Shown: positions 9,550 to 18,025 of the stretch, piece by piece | Layout: each line of letters opens with the position of its first letter | How positions within the stretch are numbered: the stretch's first letter is position 1 | From: Rubrivivax sp. | GTDB lineage: Bacteria > Pseudomonadota > Gammaproteobacteria > Burkholderiales > Burkholderiaceae_C | DNA: 38,015 nucleotides | Reading direction: 5' to 3' | Assembly: GCA_016790425.1 (NCBI GenBank) | Contig: JAEUPF010000168.1 | Span: forward strand, 1 to 38,015 | The notes under the pieces: model-generated | What the model was told of the DNA's origin: nothing | The model's input: only the letters and a program-made list of their open reading frames with translations | Database searches by the model: none | Program-made: the position numbers and the translations under genes

Positions 9550-11408
9550 GCCGGCCCCTTCTCGTCGTCGCGGCGGATGCGCGAAGCCTCCTCGCGCATG
9601 ATCTGCGCCGCCTCGCTCTTCGGGTAGGCGCTGAAGAAGTAGCCCATCGCCGGGGCGCGGTTGTAGCGGCGGATCAAGGCGACGAAATCGTCGGGGAACT
9701 TCGCCACCGGCTTCGGCGGCGCGTCCTCGATCGACTCGAACAGGAGGTCGAAGAGGTCACCCACCTTGAGCGCGAAGTGCTGCACGTAGGCCGAGAAGTC
9801 GCCGTCGTAGACGGTGTGCAGCACGAGCACGGTGTCGCGCTCGATGAACTCGAACCACGCAAAGTGCACGTGGCGCGCCTCGCGCAGCGCCTCGTCGATG
9901 CGCGGCGCGCCGGCGCGGATCACCTCGCGCAGCCGGGCCGCGTGCTCCTTGACCGGCGGCTTGATGCGCATCGCCACGTTCAGCGACGACTGCGCCACGC
10001 GCTTCTCGCGGCGGTGCGTCAGCGGGTAGCTCTCGCAGATGAAGCCCCAGCGCTTGTTCAACCCGATGACGCTGGCGTCGACGGCATCCAGCCGTTCCGC
10101 CAGCCCCGGCAGGCCGATGACGAAGCGCACCGTCTCCACCAGCAGCGGCCAGGCCAGCACGCGCCCGATGCAGCCATGGCGGCCGCCCTCGTCCAGCAGG
10201 CCCCAGACGAGCGGGTCCTCGACCTCGGGCGTCGGCGAGCCGGCGGTGCCGCCGCCCAGCGCCAGCAGCAGCTGGCCCCATTGCGGCACGCGGCCCTCGA
10301 ACGCCGGCTGCACCGCCACGCGCGGCAGGAAAGGAATCGGCGGGTTGCGGTTCAGCGCGGCGGCCAGCAGGCGCTGCCATTCGGCGCGCTTGTTGGTCGG
10401 CCGCGCGCGCGGCTCGGAAAGCGCGAGCTCCCTGGCCCGCCTGAAGGCGTCTTCGCGGTCGGCGAAGAGCGCGCGCACGGCGATGCAGACGGCGGCCTGC
10501 ACGTTGCCCACGGTGCCGGCAACCGCGCCCATCGCCACCACGGCGCGCTGCTCGCCGTTGAGCGCGGCGTCGAACGCGGCGAGCCTGGCCAGCACCGGCA
10601 CCAGGCCGGACAGCGCCAGCGCGCCCGGGGCTTCCGTGCCGACGAGCGCGTCTTCGTCGTTGGCCGCGTAGGCGTCGATCAAGGCCGCGGTTCTCGCCAG
10701 CAGCGGCCCCATCGCTGCCTTCGCCGCCGGCAGCGCCAGCGGGTCGGTCACGAAGTGGCGGCCGAACACCTGGTAGACGAGGGCGTGGTAGGAGGCGCGC
10801 AGCGCCCGCTCCAGCAGCGGGAAGTCGGCGCGCGCATAGCCGAACAGGTACTGGCACAAGCGCAGCGCGGTCTGCTCGGCGAACGCAGCGAGGTCGAAGT
10901 TCGCCGCGCGCAGCGACAGCGACGCCGCTGCGCCGCAGGCGTGGTGGCTGACCGCGCAGAGCGTGTCGAGGTCGCGCGGGAAGGCGTGTTGCAGCGCCTT
11001 CACCTGCGCTGCGTGCGCGGCCGCGCCGGTGGTCGCCGGGTCGAGCGCGAGCATGAAGTTGCCGCCGCCCAGCTCGCCATAGGTGCGGTTGGAGAACGCC
11101 TTGCCGCCGTCGAGCAGCGCCTCGGCGACGAGCGCGCGCCGGGTGACGAGCCAGGCCGGCTTGTGGCCGGTGGGCGGCGGCGCGCGCGGGTGCTCGTCGT
11201 CGGGGCAGCACGGTTGCGCCTGGGCGGCGTCGCGGCTGGGGAATTCGAGCACGCCGCCGCGCTCGCCGCTGATGCGCTCGAACAGCGCCGCGCGCTGCCC
11301 GTCGTCACCGAGCCACGCGAAGAGCAGGCGGTTGCGGGCGTCGTCGTTGGGCGCCCCGTCGAAGTCGCCGAGGTCGACGCGGGGGCTGTCCGCGGGGTTC
11401 TTGGCCAA
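9546..11408 (-). CDS. Cytochrome P450-like protein with a C-terminal ferredoxin-fold-type domain
   Basis: A 620-residue protein. The start is TTG at 11408, supported by AAGGAGGG 4 nt upstream; no ATG or GTG is available nearby. The first 450 residues resemble a P450: an I-helix-like AVAGTVGN near residue 299, NPPIPFLPR near 355-363, and the haem-Cys loop GGRHGCIGRVLAWPLL with Cys413. The K-helix ExxR motif is not intact: the aligned residues before NPP read AALN, so both Glu and Arg appear replaced. A second domain (about 475-610) has strands and motifs such as VHFAWFEFI and VYDGDFSAYVQHF, a ferredoxin-like pattern I associate with peroxidase-linked proteins. No reductase domain is present. 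It is the first of three coupled genes, 51 bp after the large regulator. Peroxide-driven or isomerase-type P450 chemistry is possible; this is inference. Confidence 0.7.
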   Translation of the reverse strand: MAKNPADSPRVDLGDFDGAPNDDARNRLLFAWLGDDGQRAALFERISGERGGVLEFPSRDAAQAQPCCPDDEHPRAPPPTGHKPAWLVTRRALVAEALLDGGKAFSNRTYGELGGGNFMLALDPATTGAAAHAAQVKALQHAFPRDLDTLCAVSHHACGAAASLSLRAANFDLAAFAEQTALRLCQYLFGYARADFPLLERALRASYHALVYQVFGRHFVTDPLALPAAKAAMGPLLARTAALIDAYAANDEDALVGTEAPGALALSGLVPVLARLAAFDAALNGEQRAVVAMGAVAGTVGNVQAAVCIAVRALFADREDAFRRARELALSEPRARPTNKRAEWQRLLAAALNRNPPIPFLPRVAVQPAFEGRVPQWGQLLLALGGGTAGSPTPEVEDPLVWGLLDEGGRHGCIGRVLAWPLLVETVRFVIGLPGLAERLDAVDASVIGLNKRWGFICESYPLTHRREKRVAQSSLNVAMRIKPPVKEHAARLREVIRAGAPRIDEALREARHVHFAWFEFIERDTVLVLHTVYDGDFSAYVQHFALKVGDLFDLLFESIEDAPPKPVAKFPDDFVALIRRYNRAPAMGYFFSAYPKSEAAQIMREEASRIRRDDEKGPA

Positions 11409-11412
11409 GTGT

Positions 11413-11420
11413 CCCTCCTT
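11413..11420 (-). promoter_or_regulatory. Strong Shine-Dalgarno that sets the TTG start of the P450-like gene
   Basis: On the minus strand AAGGAGGG ends 4 nt before TTG at 11408. This near-perfect site is the reason for accepting a TTG start and indicates independent translation initiation after the upstream regulator gene. Confidence 0.75.
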
Positions 11421-11459
11421 GTTCTTGTTCCGGGCGCCCGGGTCGCAGGCCTGGAGCCT

Positions 11460-14400
11460 TCAGGCCAGCGAATCGGCGAGCGCCTGCGCCCGCTGCACGT
11501 CGCGCGTGGAGCGGCCTTCGTGCCAGCGGGCCAGCAGCGGCAGCAGCAGTTTGCGCGCCCGCGCCTGCCGGCCGTCGCCGGCCATCAGCTTGGCGAATGA
11601 CGTCGCGGCCCGCAGCGCGAAGCCGAGCCGGCGCTGCCGCAGCGCCACGACGCAGGCCTGGCGCAACGACGACTCGGCCGCCGCGGCGTCGCCGCGCGCC
11701 AGCGCCAGCTCGCCGGCCAGCCGCCGCAGCTCGGACTCGAGCTGGCGCTCGCCGGTGCGCTCGACCACGGCGAGGCCCTCGTCGACGCAGGCCTGGGCGC
11801 CGTCGAGGTGGCCGGCGAGGATCGAGCCTTCGGCCTGCAGCGACAGGTACAGCGGCCGCGACACCATCGACCCCGTCGACAGCCATTGCTGGTAGCCGGC
11901 CTTCATCTCCGAAAGGCCCGGCCCGAAGTCGCCCTGTTCGCACAGCAGCCGGCCGCGCATGCAGCGGGTGATCGCCAGCCACACCGGGAAGCCCGCGTCT
12001 TCGCAGACGCGGATGCACTGGTCGGCGCGCGCCAGCGCCGCTTCGGTCTCGCCGCGCAGCAGCAGGATGCTGACGCCGTAGGCCAGTGCCACGGCCTGGC
12101 TGAACTTGTGCTCGAACTCGGCGGCCATCGCGATGGCGTGGTCGATGCGCGCCTTCGCGGCGTCGGGCCGGCCGAGTTCCCACAGCCCCCATGACGAATA
12201 CGCCATGCACATCACGCCCGGGTCCTGCACGCCGAACAGGCGGTGCAGCGCCGGCGTGTACAGCGCCAGGCCGGCATCCATCTCGCGCATCGTCGCGCGC
12301 AGCGCGCCCTGGTGGAACAGCGTGCACGCCAGGCCCCAATGGGCGTGCAGCCGCTGCCGCACGTCGCCCGAACGGGCGGCGATCGCCGCCGCCTTGCGCG
12401 CGTGCTCCAGCGCCAGCGCGAAGTCGGCGCGCATGAAGCGGTAGGCCTCCAGCCCCATCTCGACCTTGAAGCGCGAGGCTTCGTCGCCGATGTCTTCGCA
12501 AAGCCGCGCCGCTTCGCGGTACGCCTGCAGCACCGATTCGGCCCCGTAGCCTTCGGTGGCGATGAGGCGCGCGGCCAGCAGCAACTGCAGCCGCAGCGCC
12601 GTGCGGTCGCGCTCGACGCCCGGCTCCAGGTGTGCCAGCACCGCCAGCGCGTGCCGCAGGTGGCTGATCGCTTCCAGTTCGGCCGAGCGCGCGGTGGCAT
12701 TGCGCGCCGCCAGCTCCCATTGCGCCAGCGCGTCGCGGTACTGGCCGGCCTCGGTCTGGTGCAGCGCCAGCAGCTCGGGGCGCCGCTCGGCCAGTTCGGG
12801 CCAGCTCTCGCGCAGCAGCGCCACCACGCGCGCGTGCAGCGCCTGGCGGTCGCGCGCCCACAGCGACGCATAAGCCGTGTCGCGGATCAGCGCGTGGCGG
12901 AAGGCGTACAGGCCGTTGCCTTCGGCGCGCACCAGCCCCGAGTCCTCCAGCACCTTGAGCTGCTCGGCCAGCGTCGTGGCGTCGAGCGCGAAGCGGCCCG
13001 ACTTCAGCAAAGCCGCCAGCAGTTCGAGCGGGAAATCGCGCCCGAGCACCGCCGCCACCTGCGCCACCGGCTTGGCGAAGCCCAGGCTGTCCAGGCGCGC
13101 CATCAACAGGTCCTGCAGCGAAGCGGGCACCGTCTCCAGCGCCACCACGCCGGCTTCGGGCCGGTCGACGCCGAGCTCCAGCGCCAGGCGCGCGGCTTCC
13201 TCGAGGAACAGCGGCACGCCGTCGCCGCGCGTGGCGAGCCGGTGCACGAGCCCCGCCGGCAGCAACGCGTTGGCGCAGACCAGGCTCACCAGTTCGCGCG
13301 CCGCTTCGGGGTCGAGGCCGGCCAGTTCGATGCGCTCGATGCGCTCGATCCATTCGGGGTGCGCGAAGCGTGCCGGCACGCCCGGCGCCTCGGTACGCGC
13401 GGTGAGCACCACCAGCAGCCCCGGCCCGCCCTTGCGCCCGGCCAGGTGCTCAACGAACTCGCGCATCGAGGGGTCGACCCAGTGCCAGTCTTCGACGACC
13501 AGGCAGCACGGCTCGTCCTGCGCGATGGCGGTGAACCAGTCGACGAGCAGGTTGCGCAACCGCAGCGCGGCCTGCCCGGGCGGCCCGGCCGGCCCTGCGG
13601 GGGGCAACTGCGGCGCAAGGCCCAGCAGCGCCGTCAGCAGGGCCAGCGGCTCGCCGCTGCGGGCGGGCTCGGGAAGCGCGGCGGCAAGCTTGCCGATGGC
13701 TGCGGCGCCGGTTTCGTCGGCGCCGATGCCCAGCCAGCGCTTCAACGCCTCGGCCAGCGTGAGGAAGGCGCTGGCGCTGGCATCGGCGCGGCAGCGGCAC
13801 TCGAGGATGCGCACGCCGGCGCCCGCCAGCCGATGCCTGAACTCGCGCACCAGGCGCGACTTGCCCATGCCGGCTTCGGCCTGCACCACCACCAGCCGGC
13901 ACAGGCCCTCGCGGGTTTCGCTCCAGGCGGCGTCGAGCCGCGCCAGCTCGGCCTGGCGGCCGACCAGCGGCGTCAGCCACGGCAGCCTTTCGAGGCGGTC
14001 GCTTCCGGCGCCGGCGCTTGGCCCGAGAACCCGATAGAGCGGCTCGGTGGCCTCGATGCCCTTGAGTTCGGGCCGCGTCGCCAGCGGCTCGAGTTCGAAG
14101 GCGTGCGCGACGAGCCGGCGCGTGGCCGCGGCGATGAGCACCGTGCCCGGCGCCGCCGCCTGCTGCAGCCGCGCCGCCAGGTGGATCGACAAGCCCACCG
14201 GCTGGTCGTCGCGCACCGCCACCGCCCCGGTGGCGATGCCCACGCGCACCGAGACGTGCAGCTCCGACACGGTGCGCGCGATCGCCAGGCCGGCCTCGAC
14301 CGCGTGCACGGCCGCATCTTCCACCGCCGCCGGATGGCCGAAGTAGCACATCACGCCGTCGTCGCCTTGCGGGTCGTCGGGCTTGCCGCCGTGGCGGCGC

Positions 14401-15455
14401 ACGACGGCCGTGCAGCGCGCATGCAGGCTGGCCAGCATCTCGGCATAGGCCTCGTCGCCGAGCTCGCGCAGCGCCGTGGTCGAGCCGACGAGGTCGAACG
14501 ACAGGCTCGTCACCTGCCGGCGCGAGGTGGGCGAGGGCGCACGCACGAAGCGCAGCGCCGGATCGCCATACAGCCGGGCGTCGCCGCGCGCTGCCGCTTC
14601 GCCCGAGGGCGGTTCGTGCGGCCGGTGCGGCCCCTGCGGCCCGTGCGGGCCGTGCGACCGCTGCAGCCGGCGCACCGCTTCGCCGACGCTGGCGCCGGCG
14701 GCCAGGTGGCGCAGCAGTTCGCGCCGGGCCGGCTCGACCTCCTCGCCGGCCGCATCCAGCGCGACGACGGCCGCGCCGTGGTCGACGGCTGGCGCCAGGC
14801 GCGCGGCCGCCTCGGGCCGGTCGAGCACGATGAGCCGCGCCCGCCGCGGCGGCGGCAGCGCCTCGAGCGCTCGGGCGACGGGGTCGATGCCGAGTCCCGC
14901 CAGCACGAGCACATGGGCCGCCTGCACGGCCTCGCGGCTGCGCGGGTCGTCCAGCAACGGCGCGGCCACGGCTCGCACGGCGGCCGGGGCCTCGGCCAGG
15001 GCCTGAACCAGCGACTGGACGAGCGCTTGAACCGGCGCATCGGCTGCCGCCAACGCCTTGCCGCCGTGCACGAGCAACACCGCCAGCGCGTCGGCCGGTG
15101 GCGCCTCCACGACGGCGTCCGGTTCGCTCTCGGAGACGATCTGGCGGGCGACGATGAAGCGATCGGCCAGGCGCTCCTCGCCGAGGCCGAGGGCTTCCCA
15201 GGCCACCCCGTCCAGCGCCTCGTCGACCTGGATGTTGAGCGTGCGCGGCGCGCTGCCGGCCAGGTGCCGGGCCAGTTCGCTGCCGAGCAGCCGCTCGGCA
15301 GCGATGGGGGTGCACGCTTCCCGGGCGGCCTGGACAAGCGCGGCCGGCCGCCGTGCCCGCCAGGCCAGCCGGCGCCCGTCACCGAGGAAGAACTCGACGA
15401 CGTCGGCGTCGAGTTGCGCGCTCAGTGTCCATGTCGGCAGGGCCGAAGTCTCCAC
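11460..15455 (-). CDS. CHAT-like / class III nucleotide cyclase-like / AAA ATPase / TPR signalling protein
   Basis: A 1331-residue cytoplasmic protein, GTG start at 15455 (an ATG four bases upstream is in another frame). Domains in order: residues 1-305 resemble a CHAT caspase-like domain (LNIQVDEALDGVAWEAL at 73-89; HVLVLAGLG at 181-189, where a catalytic His is usual but Leu188 is present). Residues 315-475 form a class III cyclase domain: first metal Asp321 in SFDLVGSTT, second at 365/366 in QGDDGVMCYFG, Arg429 in HLAARLQ, but His425 replaces the usual Asn. A Walker A motif AEAGMGKS (Lys532) and Walker B CLVVEDWHW (Asp656) define a STAND-type ATPase, and the C-terminal third is TPR-like helical repeats. 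Such proteins act as signal-responsive switches or regulators. It lies 51 bp before the P450-like gene on the same strand and is divergent from a protein kinase gene. Confidence 0.85.
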   Translation of the reverse strand: METSALPTWTLSAQLDADVVEFFLGDGRRLAWRARRPAALVQAAREACTPIAAERLLGSELARHLAGSAPRTLNIQVDEALDGVAWEALGLGEERLADRFIVARQIVSESEPDAVVEAPPADALAVLLVHGGKALAAADAPVQALVQSLVQALAEAPAAVRAVAAPLLDDPRSREAVQAAHVLVLAGLGIDPVARALEALPPPRRARLIVLDRPEAAARLAPAVDHGAAVVALDAAGEEVEPARRELLRHLAAGASVGEAVRRLQRSHGPHGPQGPHRPHEPPSGEAAARGDARLYGDPALRFVRAPSPTSRRQVTSLSFDLVGSTTALRELGDEAYAEMLASLHARCTAVVRRHGGKPDDPQGDDGVMCYFGHPAAVEDAAVHAVEAGLAIARTVSELHVSVRVGIATGAVAVRDDQPVGLSIHLAARLQQAAAPGTVLIAAATRRLVAHAFELEPLATRPELKGIEATEPLYRVLGPSAGAGSDRLERLPWLTPLVGRQAELARLDAAWSETREGLCRLVVVQAEAGMGKSRLVREFRHRLAGAGVRILECRCRADASASAFLTLAEALKRWLGIGADETGAAAIGKLAAALPEPARSGEPLALLTALLGLAPQLPPAGPAGPPGQAALRLRNLLVDWFTAIAQDEPCCLVVEDWHWVDPSMREFVEHLAGRKGGPGLLVVLTARTEAPGVPARFAHPEWIERIERIELAGLDPEAARELVSLVCANALLPAGLVHRLATRGDGVPLFLEEAARLALELGVDRPEAGVVALETVPASLQDLLMARLDSLGFAKPVAQVAAVLGRDFPLELLAALLKSGRFALDATTLAEQLKVLEDSGLVRAEGNGLYAFRHALIRDTAYASLWARDRQALHARVVALLRESWPELAERRPELLALHQTEAGQYRDALAQWELAARNATARSAELEAISHLRHALAVLAHLEPGVERDRTALRLQLLLAARLIATEGYGAESVLQAYREAARLCEDIGDEASRFKVEMGLEAYRFMRADFALALEHARKAAAIAARSGDVRQRLHAHWGLACTLFHQGALRATMREMDAGLALYTPALHRLFGVQDPGVMCMAYSSWGLWELGRPDAAKARIDHAIAMAAEFEHKFSQAVALAYGVSILLLRGETEAALARADQCIRVCEDAGFPVWLAITRCMRGRLLCEQGDFGPGLSEMKAGYQQWLSTGSMVSRPLYLSLQAEGSILAGHLDGAQACVDEGLAVVERTGERQLESELRRLAGELALARGDAAAAESSLRQACVVALRQRRLGFALRAATSFAKLMAGDGRQARARKLLLPLLARWHEGRSTRDVQRAQALADSLA
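14610..14654. repeat. 9-bp coding tandem repeat inside the regulator gene
   Basis: Five degenerate units of cggcccgtg encode His-Gly-Pro-type tripeptides (HGPHGPQGPHRPH, residues 268-280). This forms a flexible linker just before the cyclase-like domain. Confidence 0.75.
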
Positions 15456-15777
15456 GCATCCCCCGGGCGGCGGTCCTAGCGGATGCGCCGCACTTCGCTA
15501 CTCGCTGTTCGCTGCCTGCTCGGGTGCTTGCCCTTGGCTCTCGTTGCTTGCTCTTGCTGTGCTGCTTGCGCTTGCTCTCGTGCTCGCCCCGGCTCTTCGC
15601 CCCCGCCCCCGCCGGGCGACAGTATCCGAAACACCGCCGTTCGCCTATGCGTGACAGCGCGCTGGTCGGCCACGAGGCGCCCGCCCCGTGCACAGGGGTT
15701 GACAACGCCGCCGCAGCGCCGAACCATCGCGCCGCCGCACACCCTCCCATTCACCCGTGCGGTGAACGGCAGGGACC
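15456..15777. other. Divergent intergenic region with a 118-bp A-free tract
   Basis: This 322-bp gap separates the GTG of the minus-strand regulator from the ATG of the plus-strand kinase, so it should hold both promoters. From 15501 to 15618 the plus strand has no A at all and is built from variants of cttgct and ttcgct. If transcribed toward the regulator, the leader RNA would contain a 118-nt stretch without U. The right part (15619-15777) has normal composition and a possible promoter for the kinase. I see no coding sequence here. Confidence 0.7.
15699..15727 (+). promoter_or_regulatory. Possible sigma-70 promoter of the kinase gene
   Basis: A perfect -35 hexamer TTGACA (15699-15704) is followed after 17 bp by AACCAT (15722-15727), which keeps the conserved second A and last T of the -10 but matches only 3 of 6. 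The ATG of the kinase is 50 bp further on. Confidence 0.35.
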
Positions 15778-16731
15778 ATGACGCTGGGCAAGCGCATCGG
15801 GCGGTACCCCGTCATTCGCGAGATCGGCCAGGGCGCGGTGGGCACGGTCTACGAGGGGTTCGACCCGGCCACGGGAAGCAAGGTCGCCATCAAGGTGCTG
15901 CGCGCCGAGCACCTGCCCGACCACCGTGCCGACTCGGCCGCCTCGCGCTTCGAGCGCGAAGCGCAGGCGACGCGCCGGCTGCAGCACCCCAACATCGTCG
16001 CCGTGCACGAGTACGGCGAGCAGGGCCGCATCAAGTTCATCGCCATGGAGTACCTGCACGGGCGCGAGCTGCGCACGCTGATGCGCGAGCGCGGCCGCTT
16101 CGCGCTCGACGACGCGGTCACGGTGACGCTGCAGATTCTCGATGCGCTCGGCCACTCGCACCGGCACGGCGTGGTGCACCGCGACATCAAGCCCTCCAAC
16201 GTGATGGTGCTCGAAGGCCTGCAGATCAAGGTGATGGACTTCGGCATCGCGCGCATCGAGAGCGCCGCCTTCACGCAGATGGGCACGCTGCTCGGGACGC
16301 CGGCGTACATGTCGCCCGAGCAGTTGCGCGGGTTGCCCGCCGACGGCCGCGCCGACCTGTGGGCGGCCGGCGTCATGCTCAGCGAGATGCTGGTCGGCCG
16401 CAATCCGTTTGCCGGCGCCACGGCGCTGGAGGTGACGCGCAACGCGCTCACCGTCGAGCCGCCGCCGGTTTCGGCGCTGGTGCCGGGACTGCCGCCGTCG
16501 CTGGACGCCGTGCTGGCGCGCTCGCTGGCCAAGGACCGCGACCTGCGCTTCCACGAGGCGGCCGACTTCGCCGCCGAACTGGTGCGCGCGGTGGCCGCGG
16601 CAGCCGACGCGGTGGACCTGGAACTGGCCGCCGACGCCGGGCCCGCCGCGGTCGACCTCGACCTGGCGGCGCCGCCCGCCGGTGCGGCGGCGGCCGCAGC
16701 GACGCTGCCGCTACCAGCTCGCGGCGAATGA
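15778..16731 (+). CDS. Hanks-type serine/threonine protein kinase
   Basis: A 317-residue protein with a complete kinase domain at residues 10-275. The Gly-rich loop is IGQGAVGTVYEG, the ATP-anchoring Lys is K39 in VAIKV, the catalytic loop is HRDIKPSN (D136), and the metal-binding Asp is D154 in MDFG. The activation segment ends GTPAYMSPEQ. The last 45 residues are Ala-rich (AVAAAADAVDLELAADAG) and include no membrane helix or sensor domain, unlike many bacterial PknB-type kinases, so the kinase is probably soluble. It is divergent from the CHAT/cyclase/ATPase regulator, suggesting that the regulator or the oxidative enzymes are its targets (inference). Its 3' end overlaps the convergent lipoprotein gene by 21 bp. 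Confidence 0.93.
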   Translation: MTLGKRIGRYPVIREIGQGAVGTVYEGFDPATGSKVAIKVLRAEHLPDHRADSAASRFEREAQATRRLQHPNIVAVHEYGEQGRIKFIAMEYLHGRELRTLMRERGRFALDDAVTVTLQILDALGHSHRHGVVHRDIKPSNVMVLEGLQIKVMDFGIARIESAAFTQMGTLLGTPAYMSPEQLRGLPADGRADLWAAGVMLSEMLVGRNPFAGATALEVTRNALTVEPPPVSALVPGLPPSLDAVLARSLAKDRDLRFHEAADFAAELVRAVAAAADAVDLELAADAGPAAVDLDLAAPPAGAAAAAATLPLPARGE

Positions 16732-17955
16732 GTTCGGGTCGAAGCGCGCGTCGCGCGTGATCGCGCCGAGGTCGACGAACTCGAAGTCGCTCATGCGCAG
16801 GCTTTGCACCTGCGTGACGGTGGCACCGCTCCAGGCCGCGCTCGGGTCGCCCTGAACGTAGAGGTCGCTGCCGATGTCGGCCACGTACAGGCCATGGCGC
16901 TGCATCGCGGTGGCGAGCGCCCTGGCCTGCGTCGTCCAGCTGGCCGGAATCGCGAAGCCGGCCTTCAGCCGCAGGAGCGCGCCGAACGGGATGCCGCCGC
17001 TGCTGTTGCCGGCGCGGTGCCGCGCCGGCCAGGTGTAGGCGTTGGCGATCACCGCGTCACGGAAGGTCACCCGCAGCGCGTGCGCGATCTCGCCGGCCGC
17101 GGCCTCGCCGGCGCGCGCCAGCAGCGGCGCGATCGGCAGCCCGGCGGCGTCGCCCGAAGTCCAGCCGTCGGGGCGCATGGCGTTGCTGTTCAGGTCCCAC
17201 GCGGCGGTGGCGTACGCGGTCCACGAGCCGCCGGCGGTCTTGTAGGTGAAGTAGCTCTCCCACAGCCGGCAGGCGCCCTGCTCGACGACGAGCACGTGCC
17301 GGTCGCCGCACGTCGACGGGTCGTTGCAGGTGCCGCCTTCGGCCTTCAGCACCGCTTCGCGCGGGATCGGGAAGCGCAGCGCTGCCGGGCTCTGCGCCTG
17401 GCAGTTGCGGGCGATGGCAAAGCCGTTGGCGGCGCCCGCGGCGGCGACGGCGCAGTCGCTCTCGTCGGGCGCGCCGCCGGCGGTGAAGGCCAGCGCCGGC
17501 CAGTCGGTTTGCGGGCTGGCCGCCGCCAGCAGATTCATCGGGATGCCGTAGTAGTCGGCCGCCGCCGCGTTTTCGTTCGTGCCCCAGTCGGCGTGCAGTG
17601 CGCGCGTGGCGCCGATGGCGGCGATCCAGGCCGCACTCGAAGCGTGCGCCGGGAAGCGCGACGTGTCGTCGATGCGGGTGTTGAACACGGCGCTGGCCGG
17701 GAACGACGGGCAGGCGCCCAGCATCGCCGCGCCGGCCGGCGCCGGGGCCGGGGCCGGCGTCGGCGACGGGGAAGGCGAGGGCGACGGTGTCGGAGAAGGG
17801 GCGGGACCGGGACCGGGAGCGGGGCCGGGAGCAGGGGCCGGCGCTCCACTGCCTTCGCTGCCGCCGCCCGAGCCACCGCATCCGGCCACCGCAACGGCGG
17901 CGGCCAAGGTCAGCAGGGCGAGCGAGGCGCGGCGCCGGATCGAGGCTGAATGCAT
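16711..17955 (-). CDS. Secreted lipoprotein of unknown function with a Pro-rich linker
   Basis: A 414-residue protein. ATG at 17955 is chosen because it gives a standard lipoprotein signal (basic MHSASIRRR, hydrophobic core, lipobox AVAGC with Cys26); the open frame continues upstream to 18048 but overlaps the end of the chemotaxis gene. Residues 27-75 are a Gly/Ser stretch and a long Pro-Ala/Pro-Ser/Pro-Thr linker. The remainder is a conserved-looking globular domain containing VFNTRIDDTSRFPAHASS, GDRHVLVVEQGACRLWESY, LRPDGWTSGDAAGLPI-type and GEIAHALRVTF segments. I recall similar secreted proteins in soil bacteria but know no function. Its last 21 bp overlap the convergent kinase gene. Gene call is firm, function unknown. 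Confidence 0.8.
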   Translation of the reverse strand: MHSASIRRRASLALLTLAAAVAVAGCGGSGGGSEGSGAPAPAPGPAPGPGPAPSPTPSPSPSPSPTPAPAPAPAGAAMLGACPSFPASAVFNTRIDDTSRFPAHASSAAWIAAIGATRALHADWGTNENAAAADYYGIPMNLLAAASPQTDWPALAFTAGGAPDESDCAVAAAGAANGFAIARNCQAQSPAALRFPIPREAVLKAEGGTCNDPSTCGDRHVLVVEQGACRLWESYFTYKTAGGSWTAYATAAWDLNSNAMRPDGWTSGDAAGLPIAPLLARAGEAAAGEIAHALRVTFRDAVIANAYTWPARHRAGNSSGGIPFGALLRLKAGFAIPASWTTQARALATAMQRHGLYVADIGSDLYVQGDPSAAWSGATVTQVQSLRMSDFEFVDLGAITRDARFDPNSFAASW

Positions 17956-18025
17956 GCTGCGCCGAGCATGCACCGGCCGCGGCCCGCGCCGCCGGCCCAA
18001 GCTGTGTCCAATGGTTCGCGGCGGG

